Translations under genes and position numbers: made by a program
Source: an uncultured Pelagibacteraceae bacterium
GTDB lineage: Bacteria; Pseudomonadota; Alphaproteobacteria; Pelagibacterales; Pelagibacteraceae
Assembly: GCA_902530215.1 (NCBI GenBank)
Contig: CABZZR010000001.1
Coordinates: forward strand, 62,001-126,000
DNA length: 64,000 bases
Reading direction: 5' to 3'
Notes under the pieces: model-generated
What the model saw: the letters and a program-made list of their open reading frames with translations, nothing else
Told to the model about the DNA's origin: nothing
The model's database searches: none
Shown: one piece after another, positions 41,237 to 48,010 of the stretch
Layout of the letters: the number at the start of each line of letters is the position of its first letter
Position numbering within the stretch: the stretch's first letter is position 1

Positions 41237-42102
41237 TGAACAAAACTGTAAATCAAAAAGCCTGGTTATTTGTCATACCTGTTTTTATTTTAGTAGCATT
41301 TAATGCTGCGGTTCCTTTAATGACAGTTGTAAATTATTCTTTTCAAGAAACATTTGGAAACAACGTTTTCACTTGGGAAGGAACAAGATGGTTTAAACAA
41401 ATACTTAGGTCAGATAGATTCCACGATGCTCTTGGAAGACAATTTTTATTTACGGGTATAATACTTCTAATTCAGATACCGCTTGGAATTTTTATCGCTT
41501 TAACCATGCCAAAAAAAGGAATTGGTGTTTCTGTTTGTTTAGTACTGATGTCAATGCCATTGTTGATTCCATGGAATGTGGTTGGCGCAATGTGGAATAT
41601 ATTTGCGTTACCAGAAATTGGATTTTTAGGTCACACATTAAATGATTTAGGATTTGATTATAATTTCACACAACAAATCGGTGACGCCTGGTTTACAACT
41701 GTTTTAATGGATGTATGGCATTGGACATCTTTAGTCGTTCTTCTTTCTTACGCAGGTTTACGATCTATACAGCCTGCTTATTATCAAGCTGCTGAAATTG
41801 ATGGAGCAAGCAGATGGGCAGTATTTAGACACATTGAACTTCCTAAAATGAAAAAAGTTTTAACTATAGCTATTCTATTAAGATTTATGGATAGTTTCAT
41901 GATTTATACTGAACCGTTTGTTTTAACGGGAGGTGGACCAGGTAATGCCACAGCTTTTTTATCAATTGATTTAGTTAAAATGGCTTTAGGACAATTTGAT
42001 TTAGGTCCAGCGGCAGCAATGTCTTTAATTTATTTTTTTATAGTTCTTTTAGTTTGCTGGGTCTTTTATAACTTAATGATGAGAAATGAGGAACAGAAAT
42101 GA
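41236..42102 (+). CDS. glpP: Glycerol ABC transporter permease 1
   Basis: 288 residues with six membrane segments. The EAA coupling loop is YYQAAEIDGASRWAVFRHIELPKMK near 181-205. It resembles MalF/UgpA-type sugar permeases. N-terminal helix at 11-32. Its stop overlaps the start of the second permease by ATGA. It forms the channel with GlpQ. Confidence 0.87.
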   Translation: MNKTVNQKAWLFVIPVFILVAFNAAVPLMTVVNYSFQETFGNNVFTWEGTRWFKQILRSDRFHDALGRQFLFTGIILLIQIPLGIFIALTMPKKGIGVSVCLVLMSMPLLIPWNVVGAMWNIFALPEIGFLGHTLNDLGFDYNFTQQIGDAWFTTVLMDVWHWTSLVVLLSYAGLRSIQPAYYQAAEIDGASRWAVFRHIELPKMKKVLTIAILLRFMDSFMIYTEPFVLTGGGPGNATAFLSIDLVKMALGQFDLGPAAAMSLIYFFIVLLVCWVFYNLMMRNEEQK

Positions 42103-42899
42103 AAAAATATAAATGGTTAGTTCCTACAATATATATTTTATTTTTGATGCTTCCAATTTATTGGTTATTAAATATGTCTTTCAAAACAACAACTGAAATT
42201 ATAAATACTTATTCTTTGTGGCCACAAAAATTTACATTAGAAAACTATATTACTATTTTTACCGATAGCACTTGGTATACAGGATATCTAAATTCAATTT
42301 ACTATGTTGTGATGAATACAGTTTTATCTGTTGCTGCAGCTTTGCCGGCAGCTTATGCTTTTTCAAGATATAAATTTTTAGGAGACAAACATTTATTCTT
42401 CTGGTTATTAACTAATCGTATGGCACCTCCTGCGGTTTTTGCTTTACCTTTTTTCCAATTTTATTCTTCTATTAATTTATTCGATACTCACATAGCAGTT
42501 GCCCTATCCCATTGTTTATTTAACATTCCATTGGCGGTTTGGATTTTAGAAGGATTTATCTCTGCAGTTCCAAAAGAATTGGATGAAACAGCTTATGTTG
42601 ATGGTTATAAATTTTGGAGATTTTTCTTTAGAATATTTATTCCTACTATAACAGCAGGAATTGGTATCACTATGTTTTTCTGTTTTATGTTTTCATGGGT
42701 TGAATTATTGCTTGCTAAAACATTAACGGCAGTAGCTGCAAAACCTATAGCTGCTACAATGACTAGAACAGTAAGTACATCTGGATATGAATTAGGGCTA
42801 CTAGCCGCGGCAGGAAGTTTAACTATTGTACCAGGTGCTGTAGTAATTTATTTTGTTAGAAATTACATAGCAAAAGGGTTTGCATTAGGTAGAGTATGA
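42099..42899 (+). CDS. glpQ: Glycerol ABC transporter permease 2
   Basis: 266 residues with six membrane segments. The coupling loop is PKELDETAYVDGYKFWRFFFRIFIPTI near 154-181, a MalG/UgpE-type pattern. Overlaps both neighbours by 4 bp. The name follows the rhizobial GlpSTPQUV system and is not the E. coli phosphodiesterase GlpQ. Confidence 0.87.
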   Translation: MKKYKWLVPTIYILFLMLPIYWLLNMSFKTTTEIINTYSLWPQKFTLENYITIFTDSTWYTGYLNSIYYVVMNTVLSVAAALPAAYAFSRYKFLGDKHLFFWLLTNRMAPPAVFALPFFQFYSSINLFDTHIAVALSHCLFNIPLAVWILEGFISAVPKELDETAYVDGYKFWRFFFRIFIPTITAGIGITMFFCFMFSWVELLLAKTLTAVAAKPIAATMTRTVSTSGYELGLLAAAGSLTIVPGAVVIYFVRNYIAKGFALGRV

Positions 42900-43261
42900 T
42901 TATTATTCCTTCAAATAAAGTAATGTTATTAGGCTGGGAGTCAGTTTCTGAATCTAGGGAAAAAGGTTTTTTTGACTTTGAATTTATAACGTGGATGGCC
43001 TGGACATGGCAAACAGCGGTCTTCTTTATTTTTATAGCGCTATGTTTGGTAGCAATGGTTTTGTGGGAAAAAAAAGTTCCTGGTGGTACCCCAAGAAGAG
43101 GTTTACTTGGATTAGATACAACCAGAGGAGATAGATTATTTATTTCTTTATTATCTAGTGCTTTTATTCATTTAGCTTGGTTGGGCATAGTAGGAAGTAT
43201 ATTGTGGATCGCAACTATAATATCTATTGGTTTTGCTGTCGTAGTTTTTAGATATTTTTAA
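42896..43261 (+). CDS. glpU: DUF2160 small membrane component of the glycerol transporter
   Basis: 121 residues with three membrane segments (~37-57, 84-100, 101-119). The strongly patterned stretch PGGTPRRGLLGLDTTRGDRL between the first two helices is the DUF2160 hallmark. It is overlapped by the second permease gene (ATGA) and is a constant companion of GlpSTPQ-type operons, where it is called GlpU. Molecular role unknown, presumably accessory to the permease. Confidence 0.85.
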   Translation: MIIIPSNKVMLLGWESVSESREKGFFDFEFITWMAWTWQTAVFFIFIALCLVAMVLWEKKVPGGTPRRGLLGLDTTRGDRLFISLLSSAFIHLAWLGIVGSILWIATIISIGFAVVVFRYF

Positions 43262-43268
43262 AAATTTT

Positions 43269-44318
43269 ATGGAAAATATATTAATTTTAGGAGCCGGTGC
43301 AATGGGGTCTGCTTTTGCATTTCCATGCGCCGATAATGGTCATAAAGTTTGCTTAGTGGGAACGTATTTAGAAGATAGTTTTATTGATGATATAAAATCA
43401 AAAAAAAACTTACATCCATCTCTTGGTTGTGTATTACCTGAAAATATTAAAATTTTAAAATTCAAAGATATAAAAAGTGAAATTAAAAATAATATAAGCT
43501 TAATAGTTCTGGGTGTAAATTCAAAAGGCATAGAATGGGCATCAAAAGAATTAGGTAGCTTGATGCAAAAAGAAACACCTATTTTGCTTCTCACAAAAGG
43601 TCTAAGTTTAAAAAAAAATAAATATATAACTTTAGCTGAAAAATTAGATGATCTTCTGCAAAAAAATGGGCAAAAAAAAACAAATATTACTGCTGTTGGT
43701 GGTCCTTGTTTGGCATCAGGTTTGGCAAATAGAATACGAAGTAGTGTTATATTAGCCAACACAAATATAGAAGAAGCTAAAAAAATTAGCAAAATGATAT
43801 CAACAGATTACTATTCTACTGAATTATCTGAAGATTTAATTGGAGTAGAGGTTTGTGCGGCAATTAAAAATATTTATTCTATGATTATCGGTGCTTCCGA
43901 AGGGCTTAGTAGCGAAACTGCTTCTAAAGATATTAAAAATAAAAATTTTTTAAATACTTCGGCATCTTTAATGTACCAGGCCATTTCGGAAATGATTTTT
44001 TTCACCAAATCACTAGGAGGAAAAGAATCCACTGTATATGGTCTAGCTGGGTTAGGAGATTTATACGTGAGCTCTGCTGGAGGAAGAAATAGTAGAATGG
44101 GTAAATATTTAGGATACGGTGCAACTTATGAAGAGGCTAAAAAAAATTATATGCCTAAAGAAACAGTAGAAGGTGCAGAGTTAGCTTTTGAAATAGGAAA
44201 TCAAATAGTTAAAGATTACGATAAATCCCAATTACCGTTAATGATGAATATAATTGATGTAATTTGTAATAACAAAAAATTAAAATTAGATTGGAACCAA
44301 AAAAAATTAACAACTTAA
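43269..44318 (+). CDS. gpsA: NAD(P)-dependent glycerol-3-phosphate dehydrogenase
   Basis: 349 residues. N-terminal Rossmann motif ILGAGAMGSAFAFPCADNGHKV at 5-26, then LLLTKGLS near 113, the conserved TAVGGPCLASGLA near 139, and the catalytic region GVEVCAAIKNIYSMIIGASEG near 195 with the expected Lys. Located 8 bp after the transporter genes, it would interconvert glycerol-3-phosphate and DHAP. GpsA usually serves lipid synthesis; here its place in the uptake operon suggests catabolic oxidation of glycerol-3-phosphate. No glpD lies in the window. Confidence 0.88.
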   Translation: MENILILGAGAMGSAFAFPCADNGHKVCLVGTYLEDSFIDDIKSKKNLHPSLGCVLPENIKILKFKDIKSEIKNNISLIVLGVNSKGIEWASKELGSLMQKETPILLLTKGLSLKKNKYITLAEKLDDLLQKNGQKKTNITAVGGPCLASGLANRIRSSVILANTNIEEAKKISKMISTDYYSTELSEDLIGVEVCAAIKNIYSMIIGASEGLSSETASKDIKNKNFLNTSASLMYQAISEMIFFTKSLGGKESTVYGLAGLGDLYVSSAGGRNSRMGKYLGYGATYEEAKKNYMPKETVEGAELAFEIGNQIVKDYDKSQLPLMMNIIDVICNNKKLKLDWNQKKLTT

Positions 44319-44329
44319 AATAAATATTA

Positions 44330-45535
44330 ATGTTAAAAATTAGAGAAAATTGGGGTTATCCAAACACTGTGTGGTTTGGCAATCAAAGAATAGAGGATTT
44401 ACCAAAAGCTTGTAAAATATTAGGTATAAAGAGACCTTTATTTGTAACTGATGTAGATTTAATAAAAACTTCAATGGCTTTAAATGCTGTTGAGTTAAAT
44501 AAAAAAAATTCAGTTCCAACAGAAGTTTTTTCTAACCTAAAAGGTAATCCATTAGGAAGTCACGTGCAAAAAGGAGTTGAAAAATTTAAAAGTGGGAATC
44601 ATGATGGTATTATAGCTTTTGGTGGAGGAAGTAGTTTAGATGTTGGAAAATCTATTGCACTTCAAGCATCTTTGGGTAGACCTCTTTGGGATTTTACTGA
44701 TGGTGGATCTTTTTGGAAAGAAAACAATTATGGTAAATCAATGGCTCTTAACAGGATTAGCAATCCAGATAACATAAAACCAATAATTGCAGTTCCAACA
44801 ACTGCAGGAACAGGTTCAGAAACATCTAGAGCTGCAGCAATAATTAATGATGAAACAAAAGTTAAAAAAATTGTTTTTCATCCAAAAATGTTACCCACTT
44901 TAACAATACTTGATCCACAATTAACTACCGGAATGCCTTCATTTTTAACTGCTGCTACCGGGATGGACGCTTTTGCTCATAATTTAGAAGCATATTGTGC
45001 TCCTGGATATCATCCAATGGCAGATGGTATAGCGCTTGAAGGAATGCTTTTAATTAAAAAATGGTTAGAAATTGCCATTAAAGATGGAAAAAATTTAGAA
45101 GCAAGAGGACATATGCTTACTGCATCAAGTATGGGGGCAACAGCTTTTCAAAAAGGTTTAGGAGCTATTCATTCATTGAGTCATCCTGTAAATTCTTTGT
45201 TTAACATTCATCATGGTCTATCAAATGGAATTTTTATGCCTTATGTTGTGACTTTCAACAGATCGGTTATTGAAAAAAAAATATCAAAATTAAGTGAATA
45301 TCTCGAATTAGAAAACAAAACATTTAATGCATTTGTTGATTGGACATTAGAATTAAGAGAAAAAATAAAAATTCCTCATAAATTATCTGAATTAGTTAAA
45401 CTAACTAATAAAGACATGGAATTAGTAGTGCCAATGGCATTAAATGACCCTTGTACACCAGGCAATCCAAAAAAAACAAATTTGGATGATATGAGAATAA
45501 TGTATGAATACAGCTTAGAGGGGAAACTTTTTTAA
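44330..45535 (+). CDS. Iron-containing alcohol dehydrogenase
   Basis: 401 residues of the Fe-ADH family. Cofactor loop AFGGGSSLDVGKSIAL near 97-112, TTAGTGSE near 155, metal ligands in MDAFAHNLEAY (Asp and His near 210) and in GAIHSLSHP and NIHHGLSNG (His near 280-298). Follows gpsA by 12 bp. Substrate unknown: glycerol, propanediol-type alcohols, methanol or formaldehyde/acetaldehyde reduction are all possible for this family. Its place at the end of the glycerol operon favours a C3 alcohol or aldehyde. Confidence 0.85.
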   Translation: MLKIRENWGYPNTVWFGNQRIEDLPKACKILGIKRPLFVTDVDLIKTSMALNAVELNKKNSVPTEVFSNLKGNPLGSHVQKGVEKFKSGNHDGIIAFGGGSSLDVGKSIALQASLGRPLWDFTDGGSFWKENNYGKSMALNRISNPDNIKPIIAVPTTAGTGSETSRAAAIINDETKVKKIVFHPKMLPTLTILDPQLTTGMPSFLTAATGMDAFAHNLEAYCAPGYHPMADGIALEGMLLIKKWLEIAIKDGKNLEARGHMLTASSMGATAFQKGLGAIHSLSHPVNSLFNIHHGLSNGIFMPYVVTFNRSVIEKKISKLSEYLELENKTFNAFVDWTLELREKIKIPHKLSELVKLTNKDMELVVPMALNDPCTPGNPKKTNLDDMRIMYEYSLEGKLF

Positions 45536-45594
45536 AAAAATTAATTTTTTTATATACAATTAGTAGTATCATTAAGTTTAAGAAAGGAGTTGTT

Positions 45595-45918
45595 ATGGCA
45601 ACATTTTATGCGTTAGGCAATTACACTACTCAAGGTTTTCAAGGTTTTTGCAAAGATCCAAATTCAGATAGATCAAAAGCAGCCAAGACTGCAGCAGAAG
45701 CTGTTGGAGCCAAACTAGTTGCATATACTGGTTTAAGAGGACCTTATGATTTTCTTGCAGTATTTGAAGGAACTTTTGCTCAAGGAGCTGGAATTAAAAT
45801 GGCAACAGAAGCAAGTGGTGCATTATGCAATATTGCAATCTGTGAAGCGATTAACATTAATGAAATAGCATCAAATGCAGCTAAAATTGCCGCTGCATAT
45901 AAAGCTCCAGGAAAATAA
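45595..45918 (+). CDS. GYD-domain protein
   Basis: 107 residues. A small alpha/beta protein matching the GYD pattern: ATFYALGNYTTQGFQGF at the start, AAEAVGAKLVAYTGLRGPYDFLAVFEG in the centre (with PYD at the GYD position), then an alanine-rich C-terminal helix. Good GAAAGGAG ribosome site. It lies 59 bp after the Fe-ADH gene. Function unknown; the dimeric ferredoxin-like fold suggests a small-molecule or regulatory role. Confidence 0.75.
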   Translation: MATFYALGNYTTQGFQGFCKDPNSDRSKAAKTAAEAVGAKLVAYTGLRGPYDFLAVFEGTFAQGAGIKMATEASGALCNIAICEAININEIASNAAKIAAAYKAPGK

Positions 45919-45935
45919 TTTAAAAATTTTTTAAA

Positions 45936-46634
45936 CTAAATTGTTTGAATAAAATTTTTATAAATTATTTTGGCGCTTTTATTAAAGATACTTAAATTAT
46001 TTTCAACGTCTTGTTTAAATTTATCCAAGGCGTTGGATCCAAGAGTTTCTTCTAAAGCCTTTTTATATTCAGGTACGCATCCCCACTGAGGAACTGTTTC
46101 ATTTGTTTGCTCTACATGAAACTGTAGACCAAACGCACTGTTTTGTGAAAACGCTTGTACTTGACACATTGTAGATTTGGCTAATAAAATTGTATTCACT
46201 GGTAAATCGTAAACCTCATATGAATGCCATTGTAAAACTTTTAAATTTTTATCTAATCCCTTAAATAAAGTATCTTTATTAATAATAGAAACATCCAATA
46301 CGCCAATTTCAGGTGTATTCATTTTTTTAACTTTGCCTCCAATAGCCTCACTAAGAAGCTGGGCTCCAAGACATAAGCCTAAATAAGGTTTTTTTTTAAT
46401 ACATGTAAATTTATAAATTGCTTCTTTTTCTGGTTTCAACCAGGGATAAGTTTTCTCTTGCCATGTATCCATTGGACCTCCCATTACTATCATGGCATCG
46501 TATGGATCTAGATTTGGTATTTTCTCATTTTCGTCTAATTCTACGGTATCTATTTTAATATTGTCTTCTCTCATAAATTTAAGGAATATACCAGGATGTT
46601 CAATATTAATATGTTGTAGTACTAAAAAATTCAT
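45936..46634 (-). CDS. Class I glutamine amidotransferase-like protein (232 aa)
   Basis: 232 residues. Catalytic triad candidates are C88 in GLCLGAQLL, H173 and E175 in LQFHVEQ; the FVLQH-like start (MNFLVLQHINIEHPG) is typical for stand-alone GuaA-like amidotransferase domains. No synthase domain is attached. Its ATG is directly next to the ATG of the divergent amidotransferase (CAT|ATG at 46632-46637), leaving no intergenic DNA. The gene is convergent with GYD. Probably hydrolyses a gamma-glutamyl amide; the compound is unknown, with gamma-glutamylmethylamide or a related metabolite a candidate from context. Confidence 0.82.
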   Translation of the reverse strand: MNFLVLQHINIEHPGIFLKFMREDNIKIDTVELDENEKIPNLDPYDAMIVMGGPMDTWQEKTYPWLKPEKEAIYKFTCIKKKPYLGLCLGAQLLSEAIGGKVKKMNTPEIGVLDVSIINKDTLFKGLDKNLKVLQWHSYEVYDLPVNTILLAKSTMCQVQAFSQNSAFGLQFHVEQTNETVPQWGCVPEYKKALEETLGSNALDKFKQDVENNLSIFNKSAKIIYKNFIQTI

Positions 46635-47432
46635 ATGGATAAATTAAATCTATTAATCGTCGAAGGCAACACAAAAGAGGAAAATGAAAACTTTAATAAC
46701 GCCGGTTGTGTGCCTCAATCTCAAAACTTTAAAAAACATATTAAAAAGATTGAACCAAACAGTGAGGTAGATGTAGTTGAGCCCATAAATGACGACTCCG
46801 TATCAAGAATTATTTCATCTTTAAAAAAATATGATGGAGTAGTTTTAACTGGAAGCACTTTGCGTTTGAATGAAGATATTAAAGAAGTGAAAAAGCATAT
46901 TGAATTTTCAAAGATTTGCTTTAAACATGAAAAAAAAATATTTGGTGCTTGTTGGGGGTTGCAGGTTACTGTTATGGCTGCTGGTGGCAAATGTAGAGTA
47001 TCACCAAATGGACCACATATTGGAATTGCGCATGATATTGAGTTAACTGAAGAAGGAAAAAAACATAAAATATATTCATCTAAACCTAAAAAATTTACTT
47101 CGCCAGCTTTTAATTATGATGAAGTAGAAATACCACCAAAAGATTCAATTTTATTGGCTAGTGACAAAATAAATAAATTTCAAGCACTTCATTTTTATGT
47201 AGGAAAATCTGAAATATGGGGATTACAATATCATCCTGAGATACCTTACGAATATATGATTAAACTAATTAAACATAGATCAAAAAATATGTTAGAAAAA
47301 AATATTTTTAAAAACCAAGATGAAATTAACTTGCATGTTAACTCTATAAAAAAAGCTGAGAAAAATTTAAGTGATGATATGAGAACAGCTGAGTTAAAAA
47401 ATTGGTTAAATTATATTAAACAACCAAGTTAA
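46635..47432 (+). CDS. Class I glutamine amidotransferase-like protein (265 aa)
   Basis: 265 residues. Nucleophile C106 in GACWGLQV, with H200 and E202 in LQYHPEI. The start MDKLNLLIVEGNTKEENE is typical of this subfamily. The C-terminal ~50 residues form an extra helical tail (about 215-265). Divergent and abutting with the other amidotransferase, and its stop overlaps the convergent soxG/mgdD stop by 4 bp. Sequence similarity between the two neighbours is limited to the catalytic fold, so they are not a recent duplication. Substrate unknown. Confidence 0.82.
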   Translation: MDKLNLLIVEGNTKEENENFNNAGCVPQSQNFKKHIKKIEPNSEVDVVEPINDDSVSRIISSLKKYDGVVLTGSTLRLNEDIKEVKKHIEFSKICFKHEKKIFGACWGLQVTVMAAGGKCRVSPNGPHIGIAHDIELTEEGKKHKIYSSKPKKFTSPAFNYDEVEIPPKDSILLASDKINKFQALHFYVGKSEIWGLQYHPEIPYEYMIKLIKHRSKNMLEKNIFKNQDEINLHVNSIKKAEKNLSDDMRTAELKNWLNYIKQPS

Positions 47433-48010
47433 ATTGCATTATAACCATATTCGAGCGCAGAGTCTGTTACATCATGATAAAAAGATTCGCCAAAACTTCT
47501 TAGTACAAAAAGATTAAAAGTTTCAGGTGTATCATCAATTTTATCAATTATTAAGTTGATACCGTTAAATATTGATCCGGCACAATTATTTTTTTTAAAA
47601 TTATCAAAGTCTATTGGACAACCTTTTTTCAAAATTTCACTTGCTTCATATCCTTTAATTTGAATGATTGCTCTTGAATTAGAGATGTCTGTAATTGCAA
47701 AATTTTTATCATCACATTTTTCACTTATTAACTTGTTTATATTTTTATCTTTTGAAACTATTAACCAATTTTTCGGACCATTCCATAAAACTCTGGTTTT
47801 TTCATTATATTCTACTTTTCCAGGTGTTGGAGAAAGTTTAAGACCATCAATAGAGTCTGTTTGAACTTTTGAGCTCTTGTATTGAACTAATTGAATTATA
47901 AATAAATTATTAATTTCAGAAATTTTTACTAAATCTTCCAACTTCTTATTTTCGTAATCTCCAAATTGTCCTTTTTTGTGAAAAAGTTTTAATGGTGATA
48001 TTATTGTCAT
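47429..48010 (-). CDS. soxG: Sarcosine oxidase gamma-like / N-methylglutamate dehydrogenase subunit
   Basis: 193 residues. Compact alpha/beta protein with the gamma-subunit pattern TRVLWNGPKNWLIV near 76-89, then an ITDISNSRAIIQIKGYEASEILKKGCPIDF stretch near 104-133 and a C-terminal ESFYHDVTDSALEYG. The start overlaps the SoxA-like stop by ATGA. It is the last gene in a BDAG-order operon. In N-methylglutamate pathway nomenclature it is MgdD. Confidence 0.85.
   Translation of the reverse strand: MTIISPLKLFHKKGQFGDYENKKLEDLVKISEINNLFIIQLVQYKSSKVQTDSIDGLKLSPTPGKVEYNEKTRVLWNGPKNWLIVSKDKNINKLISEKCDDKNFAITDISNSRAIIQIKGYEASEILKKGCPIDFDNFKKNNCAGSIFNGINLIIDKIDDTPETFNLFVLRSFGESFYHDVTDSALEYGYNAI

Noticed and set aside
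35742-43261. Glycerol-3-phosphate (UgpBAEC) transporter
   Set aside because: Two different ATPases, a DUF2160 protein and a 571-aa binding protein next to glpK fit the GlpSTPQUV glycerol system instead.
43340-43792. 150-aa ORF antisense to gpsA
   Set aside because: Complement of a well-supported Rossmann-fold gene with no start signal.
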